Below are positions 54,174 to 63,883 of a DNA stretch of 64,000 nt, in pieces. Under the pieces are notes generated by a model. The model was not told the origin of the DNA. It did no database searches and saw only the letters and a program-made list of their open reading frames with translations. The position numbers and the translations under genes were made by a program. Within the stretch, counting starts at the first letter, position 1; each line of letters opens with the position of its first letter. Origin of the DNA: Bacteroidota bacterium (GTDB taxonomy: Bacteria; Bacteroidota; Bacteroidia; Chitinophagales; Chitinophagaceae); assembly GCA_018970395.1 (NCBI GenBank), contig JAGWWM010000010.1:1-64000 (forward strand), given 5' to 3'.

Positions 54174-54899
54174 GTGTCTATCAAACCAACCCTTCATACC
54201 TGTTTATCGCCCGCGCTGCTGCATCTCTATGATTTGAATGATGCCGTCGTGGTGGTGATTGATGTATTTCGTGCCACTTCTACTATCGCTGCGGCTTTAT
54301 ACAATGGCGCGGAGGTGGTGGTACCGGTAGATACGGTAGCTAAAGCAATACAGATTTCTAAAGATATTAATGGTATTGCGGCAGGAGAAAGAGACGGTAA
54401 AATTGCGGAAGGCTTGCAATACGGCAACTCTCCGATGGAATATACCCGGGATTTTATTGGGGGGAGAAAACTGGTGCTCACCACCACCAACGGAACGAAA
54501 CTTTTGTATATGGCTTTGGAAAATGGAGTCGCTGATATTGTAACAGGTTCTTTTCCTAATCTGAGTGCGGTATGTGATTATTTGTTGCAACAAAACAAGA
54601 ATGTGGTACTTGCCTGCGCCGGCTGGAAGGACCGGTTTAACATGGAAGATACCCTCTTTGCCGGCGCAGTGATTCATCAAGTAAGCAATGCATTCACCAT
54701 TCATTGCGACAGCTCCGCCACAGCCGCTCATCTCTACAATCAAATGAAAAACGATCTCATCGGCAACGCCCAATCCTTCACCCACTACCACCGACTCGTA
54801 GAGCGCTTCGGGCTTATTGAAGATATCCGCTTCTGCCTCACTCCTGATGCGGCAAATGTATTGCCGGTTTATGAAAATGGAGTGTTGAAAAAACTATAA
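54174..54899 (+). CDS. comB: 2-phosphosulfolactate phosphatase (ComB family)
   Basis: 241 residues from GTG 54174. ComB motifs VVVIDVFRATSTIAAAL, GERDGKIAEGLQYGNSPMEY, VLTTTNGTKLL, ACAGWKDRFNMEDTLFAGAV. In methanogens the enzyme makes sulfolactate for coenzyme M; in Bacteroidota, which make no coenzyme M, the role is unclear and a link to sulfonate or sulfonolipid metabolism is only a possibility. comA is not in the window. Tight spacing to gcvT suggests co-transcription. Confidence 0.9.
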   Translation: MSIKPTLHTCLSPALLHLYDLNDAVVVVIDVFRATSTIAAALYNGAEVVVPVDTVAKAIQISKDINGIAAGERDGKIAEGLQYGNSPMEYTRDFIGGRKLVLTTTNGTKLLYMALENGVADIVTGSFPNLSAVCDYLLQQNKNVVLACAGWKDRFNMEDTLFAGAVIHQVSNAFTIHCDSSATAAHLYNQMKNDLIGNAQSFTHYHRLVERFGLIEDIRFCLTPDAANVLPVYENGVLKKL

Positions 54900-54911
54900 A
54901 TAGTTGTCTGC

Positions 54912-55032
54912 TTGTCCGCCACGAGTTTCTCGTGACTGTTGTCGTGCCCTATCGGGCAGTTGTCGATAGGAAATCAAACCGACAACTCGACAACGCGATA
55001 CCGTTCCGATCTTGAGATTTAGAGATCGGAAC
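54912..55032. repeat. Cluster of hairpin repeats, including a copy of the arg-operon element
   Basis: TTGTCCGCCACGAGT ... CTCGTG-CTGTTGTC (54912-54942) matches 32858-32890 in inverted orientation. Next come TGCCC-TATC-GGGCA (54945-54958), GTTGTCG/CGACAAC arms (54959-54986), and a 10-bp stem GTTCCGATCT/AGATCGGAAC (55003-55032). No T-run follows, so these are repeats rather than terminators. Confidence 0.6.
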
Positions 55033-55133
55033 ATGACAACTTTTCTCTTTTTGTGTGAAATAATAAATCATTAATTGCTAATTTTACAAATTGCCCTTTT
55101 CTGAACCAAGGCAATATTGAAATTTTACGCTAC

Positions 55134-58100
55134 ATGTCGCTTCCGCATCTCAAAAAATTTATCCATAACCACGGCACCGAGGAGGTGATTCAAAGAGGAA
55201 AAAAAATTCATGCTTTTGGTTATGTGGACATGGTGGAACAAGACGATCTGATGGAAAAAATGGTCTTCCGCGTAAAAGATGACGCCTACCATACTTTCTA
55301 TAAAGTACAGATTCAAAAATATAAAGATGAGAAAGCGATGAGCGTGCGTTGCTCCTGTGCTTATAATATCGGAGATATCTGCCGCCACGAAGTGGCGGGC
55401 TTGTTTCAATTGCAAACCTTGTCAGAACAAGGCGTCATCCGCAATCCGCTGATGACCTATAATCCGCAACACACAACGATCAAAATGAAGCAAATCGAAT
55501 TGAAAACAATTCGTATGCTTTGCGCGCCCACCGCTCTTGCAGATGCAGAAAACTTCCTCCGTACCCGTCGAGCTAAAATCATTGAAGCCAAAGACGAACG
55601 CGTAACGGCAGAAATTTCTATGGATCAAAATACCTTTTCTGTCATTCTGTTCAAAAATGAAGAAAGAAACTTTGATACTTCCTGCAACTGCACCGAAAAC
55701 AAACATCCCATTTGTACACATAAAGCCATCGTCTTTATTCAATTGCTCAACGGATACGGCGCACAGTACTTCGACAGCATCCGCGACCCCAATAAAGAAA
55801 AAGCAATCCTGCTGAAACGCTACGGTTACCAATTATCTGATGCATGGCAGGATAAGTTTGAATTCGTCGTAAAAGAAGGCAGAACCATTCTTAAAATCCT
55901 TGACCCTTCTATCAAAACGACCGAACAAAATACGCAATCGGTCATTGCAGCAAAAGCCTCTCCGTCGAATAGTGAGTCTGTAATAATAACGCCTAAATCT
56001 TCTCATAAAAAACCTGGTATCGTCTTCAATGCGAATTGTCAGCAACTCCCTTTTTTTTCGGTGGACTTATTACTAGGAGAATTGGACGAAGAAACCCAAC
56101 GTCATATCGGGAAGGTTGAAAAAATTCTACCCAGCGAACTTATGAAAATAAATGCAGGGGAAGACACACAACGACTCATCAAGCTGCTTAGTAAACTAAA
56201 TGAAGAATCGATTCTATCCTTTTATAAAAGAAATGCACCCTTCACAGAAGTTCCGGATCATCTTCAAATTTCAAACAGTGATAAAACCGATAAAGATGCA
56301 GCGTCTCTTCTGGCGGAATTTTTGTTGCCCAAACTCAGGCAGCTTCTCTCTTTAGATTTTCCTTTTTACGTTTTACCCAAAGGAAAAAAATGGATTACAC
56401 AAAATCTTGTTCCAATCTCCGTCAGTCACAGTTTTTTAACGCCCGGTTTTGAACTAATGCAGGATGAGGACACCTGGATATGGCAACCGGTCATTAAAAT
56501 GAATGGTGTTAATCACAGTGTTTCAGACAACGAATGGAATCATCTTTTTATTTTCGTTTGCAATGAAACCATCAGCACCTGGAATACAAAAGAAGAACTT
56601 TTATCCATGCTGGAATTTGGTGCGCTGCAGCGCCAAAGACTGTCACCAGAAGCGCTTCCGCATTTTTTAGAAACTGTTTTGATTCCTGCGGCAGGTCATT
56701 TTCCGGTTTCATATGATATAAGACTGATAAAAGAAACTCAAACAAACAGTGATCCCGAAAAGGTACTATACCTCTATGAAAGCGGAGATTATCTGATGTT
56801 GGAGCCGGCTTTTTTTTACAATGGGTTGCGGGTTCATTCTTCCGAAAAAAAAGAAATACTTTTTGCGGGAAAAAATGGGCTGATCATCGTTCATCGAAAC
56901 ATTGAAAAAGAGCAAAAATTCATCCGACAGGTTCATTCGCTGCACTCTTCGTTTGTATTGATAGATCAGGGAAAAAAACTCGCCATCAGAGGAACTGAGG
57001 CACTTAAAAACAATTGGTTTTTTCTTTTGATGGATGCGCTCAACGAAATGAAAGTGCGCGTGGAAGGATGGGATGTGTTGAAACGTTTCAGATTCAATAC
57101 CGAAAAACCCAAAACAAGCTTGTTTATTTCGAATGGTATCGACTGGTTTGACGCTAAATTAAATGTACAATTCGGTAATCAGGAAGTACCGCTGGCAGAT
57201 GTGAAAAAAGCAGTACTCAATAAACAGAATTATATCCAGCTGCGGGATGGCTCTCTCGGCATCTTGCCGGAGGAATGGTTAAAGAAATACGGTGTTCTTT
57301 TCAGGGTAAGTGAAAAACATCAAGATCATTTACGCTTATCCAAATATCATTTGAATCTTATTGATGTCCTCTACGAGCAGCGGGATGAAGAAGAAATTCA
57401 ACTGGAACTGGAAGCCAAAATGGATTCGCTTCGTTCTTTCAAAGAAATTGAAGCAATCGATCCTCCCGAAAATCTCGGCAGCATTCTTCGACCTTATCAA
57501 ACCTACGGATTTCAATGGTTGCACTTTTTACATCAGGCCGGTTGGGGGGGCATTCTGGCAGATGACATGGGTTTGGGTAAAACCATTCAAGCGCTGGCTT
57601 TTGTGCTCTGGCTCTATGAAAAAAATCCGGGAGTAAAAGCGCTGGTAGTGTGTCCGACTTCACTCATTTACAACTGGGAAAATGAAATCAAAAAATTTGC
57701 GCCCGTCTTGTCTTATCACATCCATCACGGTGGACAGCGCGGAAAAAATCTGGCAGATTATTCCAAAGCAAATGTGCTGATTACCACTTACGGCACCCTG
57801 AGAAGTGATATTAAATTGTTTGCGGAAAACATTTTTGATTATGTAATCCTGGACGAAAGTCAGGCCATCAAAAATCCATCCAGTAAAATTGCTAAAGCTG
57901 TTTGTCTGATTCAATCAAGGCACCGGATTTGTTTAAGCGGAACTCCTTTACAAAACAACACTTTTGATCTTTTTGCCCAAATGAATTTTTTGAATCCTGG
58001 TCTTCTGGGAACACTGGAACATTTTAAAAATTATTATGCTACGCCGATTGATAAGTTCGGGGAAGCGGAACAAAAAGAAGAGCTGAAAAAAATCATCTTT

Positions 58101-58874
58101 CCTTTTTTACTGCGCAGAACGAAGGAACAGGTTGCCAAAGATCTTCCTGAAAAAACAGAAACCGTATTGTTTTGTGAAATGGAAAGCGAACAACGAGCAA
58201 TATATGAAGCATTCCGCATGGAATTTCGCTCTAAAATTCTCGGAACCATAGATGAAGTGGGTATTCGAAACAGTCAGTTTACCATTCTGCAAGGACTGAT
58301 GAAACTGCGACAAATCTGTGATGCTCCTTCCTTATTAAACAGTGATGAAGTTTTACCGAATGCTTCCATCAAGTTAAATGAACTGGGAAGAGAGTTAAGT
58401 GAAAATATTGGTCCTAATAAAGCCCTGGTATTTTCTCAATTTCTTGGCATGCTTTCGCTCATACAGGAGAAACTCAAAGAATTGAATATTCCTTTCGTTT
58501 ATTTCGACGGAAGCACCTCAGCAACCGGCAGGGAAAAAGCAGTTCACGCTTTTCAAAATGATCCTTCAATCCGTGTTTTTCTCATTTCGCTCAAAGCTGG
58601 TGGGGTGGGTTTAAATCTTACTGCAGCCAGTTATGTATATATTGTTGATCCATGGTGGAATCCGGCAGTTGAACAACAAGCTATTGATCGTACGCATCGT
58701 ATTGGACAAACCAATAATATTTTCGCTTACCGTATGATTTGTAAAAATTCGATTGAAGAAAAAATTCTGCAACTGCAGGAGAAAAAACGGGCACTTGCAA
58801 AAGATATCATTACCGATGATTCCGGATTTGTAAAATCCCTCAGCAAGGAAGATGTGGAATTTTTATTCAGCTAA
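55134..58874 (+). CDS. SNF2-family helicase with two SWIM zinc motifs
   Basis: 1246 residues. Two N-terminal SWIM-type motifs, CSC...CRH (about 73-88) and CNC...CTHK (about 184-196), of form CxCx(n)CxH. A long middle region of unknown fold follows, then the SNF2 ATPase: motif I ILADDMGLGKTIQA near 806, motif II DESQ near 907, GTPLQNN, and the C-terminal lobe with SQFLGMLSLIQE, SLKAGGVGLNLTAA and DRTHRIGQ near 1186. DNA translocase of the RapA/Snf2 type; probable role in transcription or repair. The SWIM motifs bind DNA or protein in other members. Converges with nadA, 2 bp apart. Confidence 0.93.
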   Translation: MSLPHLKKFIHNHGTEEVIQRGKKIHAFGYVDMVEQDDLMEKMVFRVKDDAYHTFYKVQIQKYKDEKAMSVRCSCAYNIGDICRHEVAGLFQLQTLSEQGVIRNPLMTYNPQHTTIKMKQIELKTIRMLCAPTALADAENFLRTRRAKIIEAKDERVTAEISMDQNTFSVILFKNEERNFDTSCNCTENKHPICTHKAIVFIQLLNGYGAQYFDSIRDPNKEKAILLKRYGYQLSDAWQDKFEFVVKEGRTILKILDPSIKTTEQNTQSVIAAKASPSNSESVIITPKSSHKKPGIVFNANCQQLPFFSVDLLLGELDEETQRHIGKVEKILPSELMKINAGEDTQRLIKLLSKLNEESILSFYKRNAPFTEVPDHLQISNSDKTDKDAASLLAEFLLPKLRQLLSLDFPFYVLPKGKKWITQNLVPISVSHSFLTPGFELMQDEDTWIWQPVIKMNGVNHSVSDNEWNHLFIFVCNETISTWNTKEELLSMLEFGALQRQRLSPEALPHFLETVLIPAAGHFPVSYDIRLIKETQTNSDPEKVLYLYESGDYLMLEPAFFYNGLRVHSSEKKEILFAGKNGLIIVHRNIEKEQKFIRQVHSLHSSFVLIDQGKKLAIRGTEALKNNWFFLLMDALNEMKVRVEGWDVLKRFRFNTEKPKTSLFISNGIDWFDAKLNVQFGNQEVPLADVKKAVLNKQNYIQLRDGSLGILPEEWLKKYGVLFRVSEKHQDHLRLSKYHLNLIDVLYEQRDEEEIQLELEAKMDSLRSFKEIEAIDPPENLGSILRPYQTYGFQWLHFLHQAGWGGILADDMGLGKTIQALAFVLWLYEKNPGVKALVVCPTSLIYNWENEIKKFAPVLSYHIHHGGQRGKNLADYSKANVLITTYGTLRSDIKLFAENIFDYVILDESQAIKNPSSKIAKAVCLIQSRHRICLSGTPLQNNTFDLFAQMNFLNPGLLGTLEHFKNYYATPIDKFGEAEQKEELKKIIFPFLLRRTKEQVAKDLPEKTETVLFCEMESEQRAIYEAFRMEFRSKILGTIDEVGIRNSQFTILQGLMKLRQICDAPSLLNSDEVLPNASIKLNELGRELSENIGPNKALVFSQFLGMLSLIQEKLKELNIPFVYFDGSTSATGREKAVHAFQNDPSIRVFLISLKAGGVGLNLTAASYVYIVDPWWNPAVEQQAIDRTHRIGQTNNIFAYRMICKNSIEEKILQLQEKKRALAKDIITDDSGFVKSLSKEDVEFLFS

Positions 58875-58876
58875 TT

Positions 58877-59872
58877 TTATCCGCCGATTCCTGCACTCAA
58901 TTCCAGCATTCTGTCCAATGGTTTTTTGGCCGCTAATCTGAGCGTTTCATCCATGGTTATTTCCGGCAACTCATACTTCATACATAAATAAATTTTCTCC
59001 AATGTGTTTCTTTTCATGTGCGGACAATCATTACAGGCACAATTATTCAAAGGAGGACCAGGGATAAATGTCTTTTCCGGACTATTTTTCATCATCTGAT
59101 GTAAAATGCCGGTTTCTGTTACTACAATAAAAGTATCGGCTGCATCAGTTTTAGCAAATTGGAGTAGTTGTGTTGTGCTTCCTATATAGTCTGCAATTTC
59201 TAAAACCGATTCCAGACATTCCGGATGAGCAATTACTTTAGCACCGGGATGATTGAATTTCAGTCGGGTAATTTTTTCGAGACTGAAAATTTCATGAACC
59301 ATACAGGCACCGTTCCACAGCAACATATTTCGGCCCGTTACTTTATTCACATAAGCCCCCAGATTTTTATCCGGTGCAAAAATGATTGGTTGATCTTTGG
59401 GCAGACTTTCTACAATATGAACGGCGTTACTGCTTGTACAGATGATATCACTTTGAGCTTTGATTGCTGCGCTGCAATTGACATAGGATATCACCAGATG
59501 GTCGGGATGCTGCTCTTTAAAGGCCTTAAAACGGTCGGGTGGGCAACTATCGCTTAAAGAACAACCCGCAAATAGATCAGGCAGTACCACCTTTTTAGAA
59601 GGATTCAATATTTTAGCCGTTTCGGCCATAAAATGCACCCCGGCGAAAACAATCATATCTGCCTGAGTAGATCGGGCTTTCTGCGCCAAACCCAAACTGT
59701 CCCCAATATAATCTGCTATGTCCTGTATATCCGGTTCCTGATAATAGTGCGCCAGAATAATGGCATTCTTTTCTTTTTTCAATTTTTCTATAGCTTCAAA
59801 CAAATCCATATTCGGATCTGTTTTTTCTGCTATATATCCTTCTTTCAAAATTTTTTCTTTAATTGTTGACAT
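58877..59872 (-). CDS. nadA: Quinolinate synthase A
   Basis: 331 residues. Condenses iminoaspartate with dihydroxyacetone phosphate to quinolinate for NAD synthesis. Cluster ligands: [22 protein letters not shown] and [19 protein letters not shown]. Also [26 protein letters not shown] at the start. The promoter lies in the AT-rich 490-bp gap. nadB and nadC are not in the window. Confidence 0.95.
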   Translation of the reverse strand: MSTIKEKILKEGYIAEKTDPNMDLFEAIEKLKKEKNAIILAHYYQEPDIQDIADYIGDSLGLAQKARSTQADMIVFAGVHFMAETAKILNPSKKVVLPDLFAGCSLSDSCPPDRFKAFKEQHPDHLVISYVNCSAAIKAQSDIICTSSNAVHIVESLPKDQPIIFAPDKNLGAYVNKVTGRNMLLWNGACMVHEIFSLEKITRLKFNHPGAKVIAHPECLESVLEIADYIGSTTQLLQFAKTDAADTFIVVTETGILHQMMKNSPEKTFIPGPPLNNCACNDCPHMKRNTLEKIYLCMKYELPEITMDETLRLAAKKPLDRMLELSAGIGG

Positions 59873-59934
59873 ACCTAATATCTATTATATATATCTATTT
59901 TTTAAATAATCTATTATTATTAGGAGTGTGAATA

Positions 59935-60240
59935 TGTGGGTAAAAAAAGATATACTGTAGAACCTACATTAACTCTGTAGTAATCCACATAGATATCCAC
60001 TTTTTAAAACATAAACTATCCCATTATATTAACAATTCCACATTCATGTGGTTCTCTCCTCAATTTTTCATCCACATCCAATAAATTCTGAATAAATCCT
60101 AGTTTATTCGTCTGATTTTTTAATTCTTTTATAATCTTATTTTTTGCTCACAAAGCGTAAACAGGAAATCCACATTTAATCCATCAAATTCACAGATTTT
60201 TCCACGTATTCTTTCGGTTTTTTCACAAAGTTATCTTTTC
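59935..60240. other. Candidate replication origin (oriC) with DnaA-box-like cluster
   Basis: The whole 59873-60362 gap is strongly AT-rich and non-coding. Motifs near TTATCCACA: TTACCCACA (59943-59935, minus), TAATCCACA (59981-59989), TCATCCACA (60068-60076), each one mismatch; ATATCCACT (59993-60001) and AAATCCACA (60166-60174), two mismatches; plus CCACAT-TC-ATGTGG (60038-60051) and TTTTCCACG (60198-60206). nadA and the foldase gene diverge from it, as expected for leading-strand genes on both sides. dnaA is not in the window. Confidence 0.5.
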
Positions 60241-60332
60241 ATACACTCTTTTACTGTGTTTTACAGACATTATATCGCAAATTTCTTGTAGTTATAACCC
60301 TTTGGTAAATAATATATCAGCTATGATTTCCT

Positions 60333-60340
60333 TACATTTG
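60333..60340 (+). promoter_or_regulatory. -7 element of the foldase gene
   Basis: TACATTTG matches TAnnTTTG 22 bp before the ATG; a TTTG at 60301 is 28 bp away, longer than usual. Confidence 0.35.
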
Positions 60341-60362
60341 CCTTCAAATTATATAATAGTAT

Positions 60363-62486
60363 ATGTCTGTTATTCAAAAAATAAGAGAAAAATACGCAGC
60401 CGTGAGTATTGCTGTTATTGCATTGAGTCTGATCGGTTTTATTTTAATGGATGCTTTAAGTAGCAGATCTAGTCTATTTGGAGCAAATTCTACCATAATC
60501 GGAGAAGTAAATGGAGAAGATATTTCTTTTCAGGAATTTGACACAGAACTATCTGACATGGAAAACAATTACCGTCAACAAGGCATGCAGGTAGATGAAA
60601 ACATGCGTCAGCAATTGATCGAAATGTTATGGAATAATAAGGTTGACGAAGTATTAATGGAGAAAGAATATGATAAATTAGGACTTGTTTTCTCAGCTGC
60701 AGATTTAAATGAAGCGCTTTATGGAGAGAATCCTCCTCCAGCTTTGGCCCAACAATTTAAGAATGAAAAAACAGGAGCGTATGATTCTGAAGCTGCTCGA
60801 AAATTCATCAACGGTCTACGCAAAAAGAAAGCCAACGATCCACAAAGACAATTTGTTGAAAAGAATTTAATTAGCTACTTAATTTCTTCTGGAATAAAGA
60901 ATAAATATTCAACCTTATTGTCGGGTTCTGTTTTCTATCCTAAATGGTTACATGAATTGGAAAATAAAAATGAAAACAGTTTTATCAGCTTTTCGTATGT
61001 AAACATTCCTTATACAACAATCAACGATTCTACTATCCAAGTAACAGATGAAGAAATCAATGCCTATGTAAAGAAACACCCCAAGCAATACAAACAGGAA
61101 AAATCCAGAAGCATATCTTATGCAGTTTTTAATGCTGCACCTTCAGCAGCAGACAGCATTACTGTTAGAAATGCATTGTTAACTCAATTGGAAAATTTCA
61201 AATCCGCAACCGACAATGAACAATTTTTAAATGCCAACGGAAGTGCACTCTCCTATAATGACGGTTATGTATTGTCATCCAAATTACAAGTACCGAATGC
61301 TGATTCTATTAAGGCATTGGCAGATGGTGCTACTTACGGCCCCTATCAAGATGCTTCTAATTTTGTAATTGCCAAGATGATAGCAAAAAGAAATCTGCCT
61401 GATTCTGTAAAATGTCGCCATATTCTAATAGCTACTAAAGATGCCCAAAGCGGTCAGGTAACCTTAGCAGACACTGTTGCAAAGAAGCGCGCAGACAGTA
61501 TTGCTGCAGCGATTGCTTCTGGAAGTGATTTTGCAACACTTGCAAAACAGTTCAGCTCAGATCCTGGCAGTAAAGACAAAGGAGGTGAATATGAATTTTC
61601 CTCTCAACAATTTTCATCGCTCGCCAAACCCTTTGCAGAATTTATTTTTTATAAGCCCGTCAGTTCAAAAGAAGTTGTTAAGACAGATTTTGGATGGCAT
61701 TACATAGAGGTTTTGGAGCAAAAGAAATTTGAAACAGCTTACAAGGTTGCTTATTTTGCTAAAACAATTGAAGCTGGAAACGAAACCGTTAATGCGGCCA
61801 GTACTGCCGCTACACAATTTGCAGCAATCACTCGAGATGTTGCCGGATTTGAGAAAAATTGTGCTCAACAAAAGATTACACCGGCTACTGCTGATATTAA
61901 GCCCAATGAATTTTCAATTACCGGACTCGGTGCTGCAAGAAGATTAATCAAATGGGTTTATGAAAATAAAGAAGGTACGGTTTCTGAACCCGAAACTATT
62001 GGAGACAAATACATTGTAGCTGTTATTACCAAAATTAAAGAAGAAGGTCTTATGGATGCTGCTACCGCTAAGGCTTCCGTTGAACCCCTTCTAAAAACTA
62101 AGAAGAAAGCTAAACAAATCACAGACAAGATCGGAAACAAACGAGATTTAAATGCAATAGCACAATCATTTTCCATTAGCGTTTTAAAAGCAGACTCTGT
62201 AACTTTTGCGTCTCCATTTATTAGTAATATTGGTAGTGACCCTTTGGTATTAGGCGCTGCCTTTAATCCGACACAATTCCAAAAGGTGAGCAATCCACTA
62301 GCGGGAAATAGTGGAGTATTTCTGATTAAGCCGGAACAAAAAGGGATGAAGTCTTCACAAAATCTAGATTATATCGCGAAGAGAAATCAAACAGAACAAG
62401 GACTAAAAGGTTCATTATCTTATCGTTCATCAGAGAGTCTGAAAAAATCAGCAGATATTGATGATTCCAGAATTAAATTTTATTGA
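60363..62486 (+). CDS. PpiD/SurA-type peptidyl-prolyl isomerase (periplasmic foldase)
   Basis: 707 residues. An uncleaved N-terminal membrane anchor (VSIAVIALSLIGFILMDAL), a SurA_N-like domain (VNGEDISFQEFDTELSDMEN, LIEMLWNNKVDEVLMEKEY), and a parvulin domain from about 345 (KCRHILIATKD ... GSDFATLAKQFSSDPGSKDKGGEYEF, FGWHYIEVLEQK). The C-terminal third is helical. This is the PpiD architecture: a membrane-bound chaperone that helps outer-membrane proteins fold. Its 3' end carries a strong terminator. Confidence 0.9.
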   Translation: MSVIQKIREKYAAVSIAVIALSLIGFILMDALSSRSSLFGANSTIIGEVNGEDISFQEFDTELSDMENNYRQQGMQVDENMRQQLIEMLWNNKVDEVLMEKEYDKLGLVFSAADLNEALYGENPPPALAQQFKNEKTGAYDSEAARKFINGLRKKKANDPQRQFVEKNLISYLISSGIKNKYSTLLSGSVFYPKWLHELENKNENSFISFSYVNIPYTTINDSTIQVTDEEINAYVKKHPKQYKQEKSRSISYAVFNAAPSAADSITVRNALLTQLENFKSATDNEQFLNANGSALSYNDGYVLSSKLQVPNADSIKALADGATYGPYQDASNFVIAKMIAKRNLPDSVKCRHILIATKDAQSGQVTLADTVAKKRADSIAAAIASGSDFATLAKQFSSDPGSKDKGGEYEFSSQQFSSLAKPFAEFIFYKPVSSKEVVKTDFGWHYIEVLEQKKFETAYKVAYFAKTIEAGNETVNAASTAATQFAAITRDVAGFEKNCAQQKITPATADIKPNEFSITGLGAARRLIKWVYENKEGTVSEPETIGDKYIVAVITKIKEEGLMDAATAKASVEPLLKTKKKAKQITDKIGNKRDLNAIAQSFSISVLKADSVTFASPFISNIGSDPLVLGAAFNPTQFQKVSNPLAGNSGVFLIKPEQKGMKSSQNLDYIAKRNQTEQGLKGSLSYRSSESLKKSADIDDSRIKFY

Positions 62487-62519
62487 TTATTCATTTAATA
62501 GAAGAGATGCTTATTATAG

Positions 62520-62545
62520 AGACGCACAATCGTGCGTCTTTTTTT
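62520..62545 (+). terminator. Rho-independent terminator of the foldase gene
   Basis: GACGCAC (62521-62527), loop AATC, GTGCGTC (62532-62538), then seven T residues. The hairpin belongs to the same palindrome family as 51822-51849. Confidence 0.85.
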
Positions 62546-62650
62546 ACTTAGTATTTTTACGATTGTTTAAATGAAAATATACTATAATCAGTCTCATTGA
62601 TCTTTTCTTGATTTTTACATCGTAATTTTACGGTATCAAAAGAAAATTCA

Positions 62651-63148
62651 ATGATTTTGAATAAGGTAGCGGAGAGTGAATTGATTACTATCGATCTTAG
62701 CGCCTTTTTACCTAACGAAACGCCATTATTATTTGATCTGAAGCCATTTTTATTTAGAGAACTGATTCTAAAAGAAAAAGATTTCAGAATCGCATTACAA
62801 AATCACGATTGGAAAGCCTATTCCAGTCAAACAGTTCTAGTCTTCTGTAGTGCAGACGCCATCATTCCTGTTTGGGCATATATGTTGGTTGCAAGTTATC
62901 TCCAACCCATCACCACTAATATACATTTTGATACTCCCGCCTCTTGGAAACAAAAGATGCTAATCGAAAAAATGCGCCAACAAAACTTTACAGGTTATAT
63001 TGATAAAAGAGTTGTGATAAAAGGATGTGGAGATGAACATATTGATAGCGCCGCATACTTTGAAATCACGCTACAACTCTTACCGATTGTTAAAAGTATC
63101 ATGTATGGAGAGCCCTGCAGCACGGTTCCGATTTATAAAAGGAAATAA
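62651..63148 (+). CDS. DUF2480 family protein
   Basis: 165 residues, soluble. The family's conserved blocks are clear: ITIDLSAFLPNETPLLFDLKPFL, LILKEKDFRIALQNHDW, VLVFCSADAIIPVWAYMLVASYL and the ending VKSIMYGEPCSTVPIYKRK. Conserved in Bacteroidota with no known role; the Cys and CS-DAI blocks suggest a ligand or metal site. Its 3' end overlaps the next gene. Confidence 0.9.
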   Translation: MILNKVAESELITIDLSAFLPNETPLLFDLKPFLFRELILKEKDFRIALQNHDWKAYSSQTVLVFCSADAIIPVWAYMLVASYLQPITTNIHFDTPASWKQKMLIEKMRQQNFTGYIDKRVVIKGCGDEHIDSAAYFEITLQLLPIVKSIMYGEPCSTVPIYKRK

Positions 63149-63497
63149 AATCATTTCTACCCGCTATCGAATTGGTTATTTTGAAAGAGAGGTAATCAAC
63201 GAGCGAGAACTGAGATTTATTCAGTATTGGGCGCAAAAAAGATTGCTCTCAAAGAAAAAATATATTCTCCATCACGGACTAATTGGTATAACACTTCCGC
63301 TTTTACTAATCGTAAAATTATTTCAAGGACTACTAGAAACCAATGAATTTTTTTTATACTACACTTCATTCGAAGGTATCTTTTTTCTTTTCTTTGAATT
63401 ATTATTCTGGATTTCTGCGGGTATTGCAATCGGTTGGATCAGACATCATTTTTATGAGACGCAATATCAGCTATTAAACGGCAAAGCAGAATATTAA
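63105..63497 (+). CDS. Small membrane protein overlapping the DUF2480 gene
   Basis: 130 residues from ATG 63105 (MESPAARFRFIKGNK), which would overlap DUF2480 by 44 bp in another frame; a non-ATG start nearer 63150 is possible. A basic N-terminal part (QYWAQKRLLSKKKYILHH) is followed by two membrane helices (GLIGITLPLLLIVKLFQGL; IFFLFFELLFWISAGIAIGWI). No family recognised. Confidence 0.6.
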   Translation: MESPAARFRFIKGNKIISTRYRIGYFEREVINERELRFIQYWAQKRLLSKKKYILHHGLIGITLPLLLIVKLFQGLLETNEFFLYYTSFEGIFFLFFELLFWISAGIAIGWIRHHFYETQYQLLNGKAEY

Positions 63498-63883
63498 TAT
63501 TCATTTCCGTGTGCTCGAATAATTTTAATCTTTTTTTGAGCACAACGAATTATACCAAATTCAAAACAACCAATAAGCTCCCGTTTTCCTTCTTTTGAAA
63601 TATGCGTATGAAAGACAGGATTATATCCTTTAATGATTAGATAGTTTTCATCTACCAAACATTGTCTTTTATTTTTTAGTATTCCTTCCAGTACATTTCT
63701 GTTTGTTTGTAGTGTTTTTATTATTCTCATTGATAAGTCTTCTGTCTTTGTATTCTTTTTTCGATGATTAGATAACTCGCTTCTGCATTGATGTGAACAG
63801 AATTTTTTATCACTTCTACCTGAAATAGGTTTACTGCAGTTCAGACAGATTTTTACTACATCTTTGATGTTGGTGTTGTTCAT
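63494..63883 (-). CDS. Small zinc-ribbon protein
   Basis: 129 residues. N-terminal CLNCSKPISGRSDKKFCSHQC gives a C-x2-C-x12-C-x3-C zinc ribbon; the rest is helical then beta (VDENYLIIKGYNPVFHTH, IGCFEFGIIRCAQKKIKII). Such short proteins are found in many Bacteroidota as hypotheticals. It overlaps the membrane-protein gene by 4 bp at the 3' ends (convergent). The 117 bp beyond it to the window end show nothing I can name. Confidence 0.65.
   Translation of the reverse strand: MNNTNIKDVVKICLNCSKPISGRSDKKFCSHQCRSELSNHRKKNTKTEDLSMRIIKTLQTNRNVLEGILKNKRQCLVDENYLIIKGYNPVFHTHISKEGKRELIGCFEFGIIRCAQKKIKIIRAHGNEY

Noticed and set aside
54912-55032. Hairpins after comB as terminators
   Set aside because: None is followed by a T-tract; sequence identity with 32.8 kb marks them as repeats.
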